The notes: a model not told the origin generated them from the sequence alone. Shown: positions 23,859 to 33,559, numbered from the stretch's first letter. The stretch: DNA of 64,000 bases from Micromonospora sp. NBC_01796 (GCF_035917455.1 NZ_CP109078.1:5936001-6000000); one strand, 5' to 3'. Numbers and translations are program-made.

Positions 23859-25058
23859 TCAGGGCCAGGGGTTGAACGGTGGCGGTGGATCCTCACCGCT
23901 GCAGTCGACGGCCGGTAACCACAGCACGAAGGTGCTGCCTACCCCGAGACGCGAGAAGGCCGCCACCTGACCGCCGTGCGACTCGACGATCTGCCGGACG
24001 ATCGCCAGGCCAAGGCCGGTACGCCGTTCCCGCAGGGCCGAGCCGTTGTTGCCGGGTACACCCCGCCAGAAGCGGTCGAACACGCGGGACAGGTCCTCCG
24101 GGGCGATACCCGGCCCCTCATCGGCGACCGCGAGCCACAACCACGACCCACGGCGACCGGTCGCAACGGTCACCGTCGAGGACGCAGGTGCCAGCCGTAC
24201 GGCGTTGGACAGGAGGTTCCCCGCCGCCCTGCGTAGGGCGTCAGGATCACCGATGAGATGCAGTTCCTCGTCACCGACCTGACGCAGATGCAGCGGACGA
24301 TCGGTGACGAAGGACTCCTCGGCGGCCTCGCGAGCGAGGATCGCCAGGTCGACGTCTGTGTCGGCCAGCGCATCGGTGTCGCGGCGCGCGGTGGCGAGCA
24401 GATCCTCGACGAGCAGCGACATCCGCGTCGTAGCCCGGTCGACGACCGCGATGGCCCGTTCGCGTTCCTCGGCCGAGGCACCGGGCAGGGTCAGGGAGGC
24501 ATCGATATGGGTACGGATGATGGCCAGCGGGCTGCGCAGCTCGTGCGAGGTGTCGTCGATCAACTGCCGCTGCGCCTGAAACGCGTTGTCGACCCGATCC
24601 AGCATCGAGTCGATGGTGTCCGCGAGGTCGCGCAGTTCGTCACGCGGCCCGGCCAACTGGATTCGCCGGGACAGGTCGGTCGCCTGGATCTCGCGCGCGG
24701 TCCTCGCGATCGCCCCGACCGGCCTCAGTGCCCGCCCGGACAGCACCCAGCCGATTCCGAGGCTGGCGACGAAGAGCCCGCCGACGGCGATCAGCGAATA
24801 TTTCCGTAGCGTCTGCAGGGTGTTGAAGTTGACCGCAGCCTCGATCTCACTGACCTCGGCGACGGTCGTGGTACGGACGTACTGGCGGCTGTCGCTGTAG
24901 ACCTTTGCCGTCCGCTGGGTGATCGGCTGCGGCGAGGTGGTCTGGGCCACCGCCACGTAGGTGATGACCAGGGCACCACCGGCGAGCGCGAAGAGCAGTG
25001 TCGAATACGCCACGGTCAACCGGAACCGGATCGACCGGAACACCTCGGGGCCCTTCAC
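23859..25058 (-). CDS. Two-component sensor histidine kinase
   Basis: The 399-residue protein has two membrane helices (about 11-33 and 85-107) enclosing an extracytoplasmic sensor of about 50 residues. A HAMP domain follows (GRALRPVGAIARTAREIQAT), then HisKA with phospho-acceptor His in DDTSHELRSPLAIIRTHID. HATPase_c has N-box NLLSNAVRLAP, G1 DEGPGIAPEDL, F-box FDRFWRG and G2 TGLGLAIVRQIVESHGGQV. It is the OmpR-associated class, and its ATG overlaps the stop of the response regulator by four bases. The sensed signal is not evident. Confidence 0.92.
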   Translation of the reverse strand: MKGPEVFRSIRFRLTVAYSTLLFALAGGALVITYVAVAQTTSPQPITQRTAKVYSDSRQYVRTTTVAEVSEIEAAVNFNTLQTLRKYSLIAVGGLFVASLGIGWVLSGRALRPVGAIARTAREIQATDLSRRIQLAGPRDELRDLADTIDSMLDRVDNAFQAQRQLIDDTSHELRSPLAIIRTHIDASLTLPGASAEERERAIAVVDRATTRMSLLVEDLLATARRDTDALADTDVDLAILAREAAEESFVTDRPLHLRQVGDEELHLIGDPDALRRAAGNLLSNAVRLAPASSTVTVATGRRGSWLWLAVADEGPGIAPEDLSRVFDRFWRGVPGNNGSALRERRTGLGLAIVRQIVESHGGQVAAFSRLGVGSTFVLWLPAVDCSGEDPPPPFNPWP

Positions 25059-25738
25059 CGCACCGCCTCGCGCAGCCGGTAACCACGGCCGACGACCGTC
25101 TCGATCGCGCCCTGCCCGAGCTTGCGGCGCAACGTGCCGACGGTGACCCGTACGGTCTGGGTGAACGGATCAGCGTTGGCGTCCCACACGTGCTCGAGCA
25201 ACTCCTCGCTCGACACCACGTGGCCGGGACGGATCATCAGATACTCCAGGACACCGAACTCCTTGCGCGTCAATCCCAACCGCTCGTCGCCCCGCGTCAC
25301 CAGATGCCGGGCCGAGTCGAGGACGAGGTCCCCGACGACCAGTCGCGCCGACGTGCCGGCCGTGTCCCGGCGCAGCAGCGCCCGTACCCGGGCGAGCAGC
25401 TCTGCCAGGGCGAAGGGCTTCACCAGATAGTCGTCGGCGCCCTCGTCGAGACCGCGTACCCGATCGTCGAGACCGCCCCGTGCCGTCAGCATCAGTACCC
25501 GCAGATCACCCCTACCCGGAGTGCTGACCTCGCCCCGGCGTACCGAACGGCACAGGGTGAACCCGTCACCGTCGGGCAGGTTGACGTCGAGCAGCATCAG
25601 GTCGTACTCGTTGACGGTCAGCCGGTCGTACGCCTGGGCGGCGTCGCCGGCGACGTCGACCGCGTACCCGGTCCTGGTCAGTCCCAGCCGTAGACCCTCG
25701 GCCAGGTCTTCCTCGTCCTCCACCACCAGTAACCGCAT
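25055..25738 (-). CDS. OmpR-family response regulator
   Basis: The 227-residue protein has a receiver domain (acidic pocket VVEDEEDL, phospho-Asp in LMLLDVNLPDGDGF, Lys in YLVKPFALAEL). The OmpR/PhoB winged helix runs from about residue 130 (LGLTRKEFGVLEYLMIRPGH, VRVTVGTLRRKLG, VVGRGYRLR). It starts at MRLLVVEDEEDLAEG because upstream in-frame codons do not belong to the fold. It is translationally coupled to the kinase. The VWA/MoxR operon lies upstream on the same strand but is separated by about 210 bases, so a common transcript is uncertain. Confidence 0.92.
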   Translation of the reverse strand: MRLLVVEDEEDLAEGLRLGLTRTGYAVDVAGDAAQAYDRLTVNEYDLMLLDVNLPDGDGFTLCRSVRRGEVSTPGRGDLRVLMLTARGGLDDRVRGLDEGADDYLVKPFALAELLARVRALLRRDTAGTSARLVVGDLVLDSARHLVTRGDERLGLTRKEFGVLEYLMIRPGHVVSSEELLEHVWDANADPFTQTVRVTVGTLRRKLGQGAIETVVGRGYRLREAVR

Positions 25739-25947
25739 GTGTAAACCGTATTTCTCCCGATTCAAGGGTTTTACGCGGAGAGACGTGCGGAACTCCTGAT
25801 CCCACTCCGGCCGTCCACCATTCAAAGGTAGGCATGCCTTCCGGCGGCTGAGAGGTTCTGGCAGTACCCCGTTCGGCGAGGACTACCTTTTTGTGAGCCG
25901 CCCCGCGCGAGAGGTCCGGCGCCGGGCCGGGACCAGGACGATCGCCG

Positions 25948-27096
25948 TCATCGCGGCGGATGCCCCAGAGCCTGCGCGGTCGCGGCTTGCCCATCTCCTG
26001 GTCGGGACGCCCCATCCGGTCGTCGGATCCTCGCCGGGCGCCCGCGGTTCCACCACAGGGACAGACCGGCGCCGGCGAACGCCAGCAGCGTTCCGGCGAG
26101 CACGAACCAGACCGTGGTCTCGGTCTCCTGCCGGTGCAGGCCGATCGCGCTGGGCAGGCCGGAGAGCACCTCGGCGAGCTGGTCGGCGTCCTCGGCCCGG
26201 AAGTACCTGCCGCCGGTGGTATCCGCGACCTCGGTCAGCGCCTCCTCGTCCATCTGCAGGAACTGGCGGAAACCGGAGGGGTCGCGGAAACCGCCGCGCC
26301 CGGAGAATCCCGGCTCCGGACCGCCGCGGTACAGGTCGCCGGTGATCTGGTCGGGTCGGCAGACCATGCGTGTCGGCTCGGTCGTGCCGAAGCCGATGGT
26401 GAAGACCCGCAGGTGGCGGGCGGCGGCCTGCTGGGCGGCGGTGACCGGGTCGACGCCGGTGGTGTTCGAACCGTCGGTGAGCACGACGATGGTGTCCGGT
26501 TGGAAGTCGGCCGGGGCGCCGGGGCCCAGGTCCACGCCGGTCTTCGCGACGTCCGGATTGTCCTCGGCGATCGCGTCGATCGAGGTGAGTATCGCCTGAC
26601 CGATGGCCGTGCCACGAGAGGTACGGAAGCCGTCGATCGCGTCGGTCAGCCGCTGCTTCTCCGTGGTGGGCGCGACGATCAGGGCGGCGATGCCGGAGAA
26701 CGCGACCAGCCCGATCCGGGTGTCGTCGTCGCTGTCCTCGATGAACGCGCGGGCGGCGTCGCTGGCGGCCGACAGCCGGTTGGGTGCGACGTCGGTGGCA
26801 CACATCGACCCGGACACGTCGATGGCCAGCAGGATCGAGGAGTCGGCGCGGGGTACGGCAATCTCCGCGTGCGGGCGAGCCAGGCCCACGGCGAGGACGA
26901 GCAGGCCGGCGAGGAAGAGCGCGACGGGAATCCTGCGTCGCCATGCACTGCGGCCCGGAACGGCGGCGCGGATCAACGCGATGCTGGAGACGGTGACCGC
27001 GGTGCGCTTACGACGTCGGTTGAGCCACCAACGCGCCGCGAGGAGCAACGGCACGGTCAGTAGCGCGAGCAGCGCCCACGGCCAGCTGAGGGACAT
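25948..27096 (-). CDS. VWA-domain membrane protein (second in operon)
   Basis: The 382-residue protein has an N-terminal membrane segment pair (PWALLALLTVPLLLAARWWL and IPVALFLAGLLVLAVGLARP). An extracytoplasmic von Willebrand A domain has MIDAS motif LAIDVSGSMCATDV, a threonine loop in GTAIGQAIL and VVLTDGSNTTGV. A C-terminal membrane helix follows (TVWFVLAGTLLAFAGAGLSL). An insert of about 45 residues holding a Cys (RMVCRPDQITGD) and a Gly-rich loop separates the last VWA strands. Its ATG overlaps the stop of the previous VWA gene by one base. The protein should bind Mg through the MIDAS and be acted on by the MoxR ATPase. Confidence 0.85.
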   Translation of the reverse strand: MSLSWPWALLALLTVPLLLAARWWLNRRRKRTAVTVSSIALIRAAVPGRSAWRRRIPVALFLAGLLVLAVGLARPHAEIAVPRADSSILLAIDVSGSMCATDVAPNRLSAASDAARAFIEDSDDDTRIGLVAFSGIAALIVAPTTEKQRLTDAIDGFRTSRGTAIGQAILTSIDAIAEDNPDVAKTGVDLGPGAPADFQPDTIVVLTDGSNTTGVDPVTAAQQAAARHLRVFTIGFGTTEPTRMVCRPDQITGDLYRGGPEPGFSGRGGFRDPSGFRQFLQMDEEALTEVADTTGGRYFRAEDADQLAEVLSGLPSAIGLHRQETETTVWFVLAGTLLAFAGAGLSLWWNRGRPARIRRPDGASRPGDGQAATAQALGHPPR

Positions 27097-28079
27097 CAGA
27101 CGATCCTTCCGTGCCAGCGGGTGTTCAGGAGGCTGCCGATCGCCAGTAGCAGCAGCGCGGCCGCGGCGAACGGCGCGGTCAGCTCGATCGGTTCCGTCCT
27201 GGTGGTCAGCCGCAGGTCGATCGACCTGGTGGTGTCGACCAGCGCCTGCGTGTTGCCGGCCTGCTGGTACGTGCCGCCGGTGGTCTGCGCGACCATGGTC
27301 AGCAGCGATTCGTCCAGGGCGGTGCCGAGCTGATAGCCGTCCACCTCCACGGTCGCACCCTTGGCGGTGCCGACGCCGACGGTCTGCACGCGTACGCCGG
27401 CACCCGCCGCGAGTTCCGCGGCCTGCGTCACGTCCGGGCCGCCGGTCTCCTGCCCGTCGGAGAAGATCACGATGGTGGCGGACGGCCAGTAGCCGAGTTC
27501 GTTGGCCGGCGCGGCGGTGTCCGGGTCGGCGTCGCCGCCGGTGGGCAGGCTGACCGGCTTGCCGGTGACGGCACCCAGTCCGACCAGGATGGCCTGGCCG
27601 AGGGAGGTGCCCCCGCTCGTGGTGGCCCGGTCGATCGCGGCCTGTGTGGCGGGTCGGTCGTCGGTGGGAGCCTGGGTGAGCAGCGCCTGATCGCCGAAGA
27701 GGAGTACGCCGATGTCGACCGAATCGGGCTGCCCCTCGACGAACTGCTTCGCGGCGGTCTGCGCGGCGCCGAGCCGGCTGGGGGTGACGTCGGTGGCTTT
27801 CATGCTGTTGGACACGTCGAAGGCGAGAATGACGGTGCCGGAGACATGCGGCACGGAGAGCTCGGCCGAGGGTCGGGCCAGGCCGGTGAGCAGGATCGGC
27901 AGCGCGGCGAGCAGCAGAACGTACGGGAGGTGGCGTCGGATGCCGCCGCCGGCGAGCCGGCCGAAACCCACCGCGGCGAGGGCGGCCGTGCGCCGCCGCT
28001 GGAGCAGGACGTAGCCGGCGACCGCCGCCGCGGTGAACAGAACGGCCGGGATCAGCACGAGGGGATGGCCGAAGCTCAC
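27096..28079 (-). CDS. VWA-domain membrane protein (first in operon)
   Basis: The 327-residue BatA-like protein has membrane helices near residues 8-28 and 50-65. The VWA domain has LAFDVSNSMKATDVTPSRL as MIDAS, GTSLGQAILVGL and VIFSDGQETGG. A C-terminal helix follows (APFAAAALLLLAIGSLLNT). A short tail HGRIV remains in the cytoplasm. It overlaps DUF58 by four bases upstream and the next VWA gene by one base downstream, so all are translated together. Paired VWA proteins of this type usually work as a complex. Confidence 0.87.
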   Translation of the reverse strand: MSFGHPLVLIPAVLFTAAAVAGYVLLQRRRTAALAAVGFGRLAGGGIRRHLPYVLLLAALPILLTGLARPSAELSVPHVSGTVILAFDVSNSMKATDVTPSRLGAAQTAAKQFVEGQPDSVDIGVLLFGDQALLTQAPTDDRPATQAAIDRATTSGGTSLGQAILVGLGAVTGKPVSLPTGGDADPDTAAPANELGYWPSATIVIFSDGQETGGPDVTQAAELAAGAGVRVQTVGVGTAKGATVEVDGYQLGTALDESLLTMVAQTTGGTYQQAGNTQALVDTTRSIDLRLTTRTEPIELTAPFAAAALLLLAIGSLLNTRWHGRIV

Positions 28080-28963
28080 CGGGACCTCCTTCCGGATCGA
28101 CGGACCAGGTCGAGCAGCGTCGCGGGCAGGTCCTGGTCGGTGGTGATCCGGTGGGCGTCGACGCCGGCCTGGCGCATCCGCTCGGCCAGCTCGGTCTCGC
28201 GCGCACCGACCTGCTCGCTGAGGCGGCCGCGCAGCAGTGGGTCGCTGGTGTCGACCAGGAGCTGCTCGCCGGTCTCCGCGTCCTCGACCAGTATCAGGCC
28301 CAGGTCGGGCAGGTCCAGCTCGGCGAGGTCGGCGATGCGGAGGACCACGACCTCATGCCGATGGGAGAGCATGCCCAGGGGGCGTTCCCACCCTGGATTT
28401 CCGAAAAAGTCGGAAATCACGAAAATCAGGCTGCGCCGCTTGGCGGTGGTGGCCGCGGCCAGCCGCAGCATCGCCGACAGATCGGTGGTGGACCCGCCGC
28501 CGGCCTGCGGCGGCGGCTCCAACAGATCGCGCGCGATGCGCAGCACCTGGTTTCTCCCGGTACGCGCGGGTACGACCCGGTGCACGTGATTGTCGAACAG
28601 AATCGCGCCGATCCGGTTGCCACCCGTGGTGATCAGCCGGGCGAGACTGACCGCGAGTTCGGTGGCAGTGCCGGCCTTTCCGGTGTCGCGTCCGGTACGC
28701 ATCGAGGCGGATCGGTCGACGACCAGCCAGGCGGTCATCTCCCGGTCCTCGGTGTACTGCCGGACGAAGGGCTCGTCGAGGCGCGCGGTGACGTTCCAGT
28801 CGATGTGCCGGACGTCGTCCTGCGGGGTGTACACCCGCAGGTCGGTGAAGTCGATCCCGGCACCGTGCCAAACCGTACGGTAATTACCCTGTAGCCGCCC
28901 GTCGAGACGACGGCTGAGCCGCCATTCCAGACGCCGCAGCAGGCGTTCGGGTGCCCCGGCCAT
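28076..28963 (-). CDS. DUF58 protein
   Basis: The 295-residue soluble protein has the DUF58 core GIDFTDLRVYTPQDDVRHID, then WNVTARLDEPFVRQYTEDRE. This is followed by a VWA-like segment with degenerate MIDAS LVVDRSASMRTG and LIFVISDFFGN. DUF58 proteins are constant partners of MoxR ATPases and are thought to bridge the ATPase and VWA proteins. It starts three bases after the MoxR stop and overlaps the VWA gene by four bases. Confidence 0.9.
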   Translation of the reverse strand: MAGAPERLLRRLEWRLSRRLDGRLQGNYRTVWHGAGIDFTDLRVYTPQDDVRHIDWNVTARLDEPFVRQYTEDREMTAWLVVDRSASMRTGRDTGKAGTATELAVSLARLITTGGNRIGAILFDNHVHRVVPARTGRNQVLRIARDLLEPPPQAGGGSTTDLSAMLRLAAATTAKRRSLIFVISDFFGNPGWERPLGMLSHRHEVVVLRIADLAELDLPDLGLILVEDAETGEQLLVDTSDPLLRGRLSEQVGARETELAERMRQAGVDAHRITTDQDLPATLLDLVRRSGRRSR

Positions 28964-28966
28964 GGG

Positions 28967-29959
28967 TCAGCGACCTCGACCGACCGGCTCGGGTACCGGC
29001 GTGTTCGCCAGGATCTTCGCCAGGATGTCGTCCGGAGTGAGGTCGTCGGACAGCGCCTCGTAGGACAGCACCAGCCGGTGCCGTAACACGTCCAGGGCGA
29101 GGTCGGTCAGGTCCTGCGGGACGGCGTACTCCCGGCCGCGGACGTACGCGAGCGCTCGTGCGGCGAGCACCAGGCTGATCGACGCGCGCGGGCTGGCACC
29201 GAACGTGATGTAGCGCGTCAGGTCGCTCAGGCCGACCCGGGCGGGATCACGGGTGGCGTGGGCCAGGCTCACCGCGAACTCGATCAGTGACGGATCCACG
29301 TACACCCGGTCCGCGGCCTGCTGAAGGCCGGACAGCGTCTCCGGGTCGATGATCCGCTGGAGCGCCGCGCCCGGGGCGAGTGCCCGCTCGACGACCACGA
29401 ACTCCTCACCCGGCGTCGGGTAGCCGACCAGCACCTTCATCATGAACCGGTCGACCTGCGCCTCGGGCAGTGGGTAGACGCCTTCGTTCTCGATCGGGTT
29501 CTGGGTCGCCATGACCAGGAAGGGGTCGGGCACCCGGTGGGTCTCACGGCCGATGGTGACCTGGCGTTCCTGCATCACCTCCAGCAGGGCGCTCTGTACC
29601 TTGGCGGGTGCCCGGTTGATCTCGTCCGCGAGCAGCAGGTTGGTGAAGACCGGTCCGATCTGGACCTGGAACTCACCGGTCGGCTGATGGTAGATCCGGG
29701 TACCGACGATGTCCGCGGGCACGAGGTCGGGGGTGAACTGCACCCGATGGAACTGCCCGCCGATCGCCTCGGCGAGGGATTTCACCGCGAGCGTCTTGGC
29801 GAGGCCGGGTACGCCCTCGACCAGGATGTGCCCGCGCGCCAGCAGAGCCACGATCATCCGCTCGAGCAGCGGGTCCTGGCCCACGACGGTCTTCTTGACC
29901 TCGTACAGCACCTTCTCGATCGGGCCGGCCGAAGCAGGTAGGGCGTCATTGCCGTTCAT
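28967..29959 (-). CDS. MoxR-family AAA+ ATPase
   Basis: The 330-residue AAA+ protein has Walker A VEGVPGLAKTLAVKSLAEAI, Walker B LLADEINRAPAKVQSALLEV, sensor 1 MATQNPIENEGVYPLPEAQ and an Arg finger in VDRFMMKVLVGYPTPGEE. The C-terminal lid has ITFGASPRASISLVLAARAL. The order and length are standard for MoxR. It acts as a chaperone that activates or assembles partners, here most likely the DUF58 and VWA proteins. Fifteen bases separate it from the upstream protease gene. Confidence 0.93.
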   Translation of the reverse strand: MNGNDALPASAGPIEKVLYEVKKTVVGQDPLLERMIVALLARGHILVEGVPGLAKTLAVKSLAEAIGGQFHRVQFTPDLVPADIVGTRIYHQPTGEFQVQIGPVFTNLLLADEINRAPAKVQSALLEVMQERQVTIGRETHRVPDPFLVMATQNPIENEGVYPLPEAQVDRFMMKVLVGYPTPGEEFVVVERALAPGAALQRIIDPETLSGLQQAADRVYVDPSLIEFAVSLAHATRDPARVGLSDLTRYITFGASPRASISLVLAARALAYVRGREYAVPQDLTDLALDVLRHRLVLSYEALSDDLTPDDILAKILANTPVPEPVGRGR

Positions 29960-29973
29960 ACGAGCATCCTTCT

Positions 29974-30831
29974 CTACAACGGTGGGACGGCAGGGCCGTT
30001 GCCCTCTCGGCCGGCAGCGATTGCGGTGCCGATCGGAACGGCGAAGCCGATGCCGATGAACGTGCCGGCGTCGGTCGGGTTCGCCAGGGAGACGACGATG
30101 CCGACGACCTGACCCTGGTTGTTGATCAGCGGCCCGCCGGAACTGCCCGGGTTGACCGCCGCGTCGAACTGGATGAGGCCCGGTGTGCCGGCCACCTGCC
30201 GGTTCAGGCCGGAGACGACACCGGCGCTGGTGCTCATGGACAGCCCGAGTGGGTTGCCGATCGCAACCACCTCGTCACCGACAGCCGTTGCGCCACCGAG
30301 CACGGCGGGCACCAACGTCTCGGGAAGCTCCCGTGGCGTGAGCGTGGCAATGTCGGTCGCCTCGTCCGCGTCCGCCACCGTCGCGGTCGTCCGGCTGCCG
30401 TCGGCGTAGCTGATCTGGATGGTGGTGGCGGAGGCGACGACGTGCGCCGCAGTCAATATGGTCCCGTCCGAGTTGGCGATCACGCCGGTGCCGACGGCCG
30501 ATTCCGTCATGCGTGACCCACTGGACGCGCTCGGTCGGCGGGTGGTTTCTATCCGTACGACCGACGGCAGCAGCGTCTGGTAGATGTCGGCGTTGCTCAG
30601 CGGTGCGTCCGACATGGACGGGGAGGCCGAGGGTGCCGCGACGGGTGGCGGTGACACACCGACACCGCCACGCCACAGCACCGCGACGGTGATCGCCACG
30701 GCCCAGAGCACTCCGGCCGCGACGAACACGTGTCGCCGCGTACGTTCCCGTCGTTTGCGTGGCTGATCGGTCGTGCTCCCTCCGCGGACCGGCTCTGCCG
30801 CCGCAGAGCCGCTCACCTCGAGGTCGATCAT
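29974..30831 (-). CDS. Membrane-anchored trypsin-like serine protease (S1C, no PDZ)
   Basis: The 285-residue protein has a basic N-terminal segment (RKRRERTRR), one membrane helix (HVFVAAGVLWAVAITVAVLW), a Pro/Ser linker and a chymotrypsin-fold domain with His in ILTAAHVVASA, Asp in DEATDIATL and Ser in NPGSSGGPLINNQGQVVGIV. There is no PDZ domain, unlike DegP/HtrA. The active site therefore lies outside the membrane. The ATG was chosen because the 43 upstream residues are low complexity. A TAGGGT seven bases before it may give a leaderless transcript. It heads the operon with moxR-like, DUF58 and two VWA genes, which suggests a role linked to that surface complex. Confidence 0.82.
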   Translation of the reverse strand: MIDLEVSGSAAAEPVRGGSTTDQPRKRRERTRRHVFVAAGVLWAVAITVAVLWRGGVGVSPPPVAAPSASPSMSDAPLSNADIYQTLLPSVVRIETTRRPSASSGSRMTESAVGTGVIANSDGTILTAAHVVASATTIQISYADGSRTTATVADADEATDIATLTPRELPETLVPAVLGGATAVGDEVVAIGNPLGLSMSTSAGVVSGLNRQVAGTPGLIQFDAAVNPGSSGGPLINNQGQVVGIVVSLANPTDAGTFIGIGFAVPIGTAIAAGREGNGPAVPPL

Positions 30832-31064
30832 GCTTCCGACCCTACCGAAAGTACCGAGAAAGAAAACCGAAAGCGACGGCCGGAAACTCTGTCCCGGCGG
30901 GGTCGGGGCCGCGCCACCGCCGGTGCTTCGCCGACGTCCCGCGCGCCGGGATGGCTGCACCTACGACACAGTCGTTCAACGGAAGCGAGCGATCGCGTGT
31001 GCGTGCATCGTCGGTGCCATCGCCCCGCGGACCCGCGGGCCTGACGTACACGAGGACAACGCCG

Positions 31065-31850
31065 ATGCACGACGTACGAGTGACACACATCGGGGGACCG
31101 ACGGCCCTCATCGAGGTGGCCGGCTGGCGGATCCTCACGGACCCGACGTTCGACCCGCCGGGTCGCCGGTACGCGTTCGGCTGGGGGACCAGCTCGCGGA
31201 AGGTCGCCGGGCCCGTGCTGCGACCCGAGCAGGTCGGACCCGTCGACGCGGTACTGCTCAGCCATGAGCATCACGCGGACAACCTCGACGAGAGCGGCCG
31301 GGAACTGCTCACCGGCGTTCCCGTCATCGTCACCACCCGCGCCGGTGCGCGCCGCCTCGGCGGCCGGTCGCGTGGCCTGCGACCGTGGGACGAGACCGTC
31401 CTCGAGGCTCCCGGGCGGCCACCGATCACGGTCACCGCGACGCCGTGCAGGCACGGGCCGCCGCTCAGCCTCCCCATCGCGGGGCCGGTCATCGGGTTCG
31501 CGTTGCGGTGGGACGGCCAGGAGCACGGTGTGCTGTGGGTCACCGGTGACACCGTCATGTTCCGCGGCCTGCGGGAGGTGCCACGGCGGCTGACCGTCGA
31601 CACCGTACTGCTGCACCTGGGCGCCGTCAGGTTCCCGGTGACCGGCCGCCTGCACTACAGCCTCACCGGACGCGAGGCCGTCGAACTCTGCCGACTCGTC
31701 CGGCCACGCACCATCATCCCGGTGCACTACGAGGGCTGGTCCCATTTCAGCCAGGGCCGAGCGGCGGTCGAGCGGGCGTTCGCGGCCGCACCGGACAGGC
31801 TCGGCGACCGATTGCGGTGGCTGCCGGGGCAACCACCGTCAACTCACTGA
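31065..31850 (+). CDS. MBL-fold metal-dependent hydrolase (UlaG/NAPE-PLD-like)
   Basis: The 261-residue protein begins MHDVRVTHIGGPTALIEVAG and has the metallo-beta-lactamase layout: LTDPTFDPPG, metal-site motif LLSHEHHADNLD, a lone His in TATPCRHGPPLSL, WVTGDTVMF and the last-His segment IIPVHYEGWSHF. In the metal motif the usual second Asp-His pair reads Asp-Asn, a common variant in the UlaG-like group. The substrate is unknown. A weak GAGGA lies upstream. It precedes three alpha/beta hydrolases on the same strand by 72 bases and may share their operon. Confidence 0.82.
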   Translation: MHDVRVTHIGGPTALIEVAGWRILTDPTFDPPGRRYAFGWGTSSRKVAGPVLRPEQVGPVDAVLLSHEHHADNLDESGRELLTGVPVIVTTRAGARRLGGRSRGLRPWDETVLEAPGRPPITVTATPCRHGPPLSLPIAGPVIGFALRWDGQEHGVLWVTGDTVMFRGLREVPRRLTVDTVLLHLGAVRFPVTGRLHYSLTGREAVELCRLVRPRTIIPVHYEGWSHFSQGRAAVERAFAAAPDRLGDRLRWLPGQPPSTH

Positions 31851-31922
31851 AGCACCGCCGGAACGGCATCCCGCAGCGTAGTGGCGCAGCACATGCAGCC
31901 ATCGCTGAAAGGGTTCCATCAC

Positions 31923-32729
31923 ATGCCGACCACCCGACGTACCCTGATCGCCGGCTCCGCCGCGGTCGCCACCGGAGCCCTCATCGCGGCTCCGGCGGCG
32001 ACCGCACACACCAGGCCGGTCACGCCGAAACCGACCGTCGTGCTGGTGCACGGCGCGTTCGCCGACGCGTCCGGCTGGACCGACACCGCCCGGATCCTGC
32101 AGCGCGACGGCTACCCGGTCCTCGCGCCGGCGAACCCGCTGCGCAGCGTCTCCGCCGACGCCGCCTACCTGGCCAGCGTCCTGGCCACCGTTCCCGGGCC
32201 GCTGGTCCTGGTCGCGCACTCGTACGGCGGCATGGTCATCACCAACGCGGCCCTCGGCAACCCGAACGTCAAAGCCCTCGTCTACGTCGCCGCGTTCGCC
32301 CCCGAACAGGGTGAGACCCTGCAGGGACTCCAGCTCAAGTTCCCGGGCAGCAAGCTCGGCGAGGCGGCGCTGGACTTCCGACCGTACCCGACCGCCGACG
32401 GCGCCGGCAGCGTCGACGGGTACGTCAAGACCAGCGTCTTCCGCGACGTGTTCGCCGCCGATCTGCCCCGTGCCACGACCGACGTCATGGCCGCCACGCA
32501 GCGGCCCGGCGACGTGCACACCCTCCTGGAGCCGTCGGGCGCTCCGGCCTGGAAGGAGATCCCCACCTGGTACCTCGTGGCCCGCAACGACAACCTCATC
32601 CCGGCCGCGGCGCAGCGGTTCATGGCGCAGCGGGCCAGCGCCCGGATCACCGAGGTCAACGCCTCGCACGTGGCGATGATCTCGCAGCCGAGGGTCACCG
32701 CCGACGTCATCAAGCACGCCGCCCGCTGA
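31923..32729 (+). CDS. Exported alpha/beta hydrolase
   Basis: The 268-residue precursor has a Tat-like signal ([20 protein letters not shown], cleavage near ATAHTRP). The alpha/beta hydrolase core has oxyanion loop [10 protein letters not shown], nucleophile Ser in [11 protein letters not shown], Asp in [10 protein letters not shown] and His in NASHVAMIS. It resembles the AB_hydrolase_6/pyrethroid-esterase group. GAAAGGG upstream supports this ATG over one 14 codons earlier. First of three hydrolase genes spaced by 14 and -4 bases. The substrate is unknown. Confidence 0.83.
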   Translation: MPTTRRTLIAGSAAVATGALIAAPAATAHTRPVTPKPTVVLVHGAFADASGWTDTARILQRDGYPVLAPANPLRSVSADAAYLASVLATVPGPLVLVAHSYGGMVITNAALGNPNVKALVYVAAFAPEQGETLQGLQLKFPGSKLGEAALDFRPYPTADGAGSVDGYVKTSVFRDVFAADLPRATTDVMAATQRPGDVHTLLEPSGAPAWKEIPTWYLVARNDNLIPAAAQRFMAQRASARITEVNASHVAMISQPRVTADVIKHAAR

Positions 32730-32743
32730 GAGGACCCACCATC

Positions 32744-33559
32744 ATGTACGTCACCACCACCGACGGAGCATCGATCTTCTACAAGGACTGGGGTGCCGGC
32801 CGCCCGGTTGTGCTGTCGCACGGCTGGCCGTTGAACGCCGACAGCTGGGAGGCACAGGCGCTCTTCCTCGCCGAGCACGGGTTCCGGGTCATCGCCCACG
32901 ACCGGCGCGGGCACGGCCGGTCGACGCAGACGTGGCACGGCAACGAGATGGACACCTACGCCGATGACCTCGCCACGCTCCTGGACGCCCTGGACCTGCG
33001 CGAGGCGACCCTGGTCGGTTTCTCCACCGGTGGCGGTGAGGTTGCCCGGTACATCGGTCGGCATGGCACCGGTCGGGTCGCCCAGGCCGCGCTGGTCTCG
33101 GCGGTGCCGCCGTTCATGCTGCAGACACCGGACAACCCCGGCGGGGTCCCGGTTCAGGTGTTCGACGCGATCCGGGCCGGATCCCTCGCGGACCGTTCGC
33201 AGACGTACAAGGATCTAGCGGCCGGGCCGTTCTTCGGTGGGGCCGCGTCGCAGGGCGTGCAGGACGCGTTCTGGCTGCAGTCGATGGCCGCCGGCCACCG
33301 CAACGCCTTCGAGTGCATCGCCGCGTTCTCCGCCACCGACTTCCGGCCCGACCTCGCCGCGATCGACGTGCCGACCCTGGTCATCCACGGTGACGCCGAC
33401 CAGGTCGTGCCGTTCGAGGTCGGCGGCATGGCCTCCTCGGCGCTGATCAAGGACGCCCGGCTCGTCGTCTACGCCGGCGCACCGCACGGTATCACCGACA
33501 CCCACAAGCAGCAGCTCGGCAGCGACCTGCTCGCGTTCCTGAAGGAGTACGACGCATGA
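32744..33559 (+). CDS. Alpha/beta hydrolase, non-heme chloroperoxidase type
   Basis: The 271-residue cytoplasmic enzyme starts [19 protein letters not shown] and has the classic sequence of bacterial cofactor-free haloperoxidases: [24 protein letters not shown], nucleophile Ser in [19 protein letters not shown], Asp in [11 protein letters not shown] and His in [10 protein letters not shown]. Such enzymes hydrolyse esters or form peracids. It is in an operon with its neighbours; its stop overlaps the next start by four bases (ATGA). Confidence 0.9.
   Translation: MYVTTTDGASIFYKDWGAGRPVVLSHGWPLNADSWEAQALFLAEHGFRVIAHDRRGHGRSTQTWHGNEMDTYADDLATLLDALDLREATLVGFSTGGGEVARYIGRHGTGRVAQAALVSAVPPFMLQTPDNPGGVPVQVFDAIRAGSLADRSQTYKDLAAGPFFGGAASQGVQDAFWLQSMAAGHRNAFECIAAFSATDFRPDLAAIDVPTLVIHGDADQVVPFEVGGMASSALIKDARLVVYAGAPHGITDTHKQQLGSDLLAFLKEYDA

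Noticed and set aside
27097-28206. Long upstream extension of the second VWA gene
   Set aside because: This part of the frame is Arg/Pro-rich shadow of the first VWA and DUF58 genes. The real start is the ATG overlapping the previous stop.
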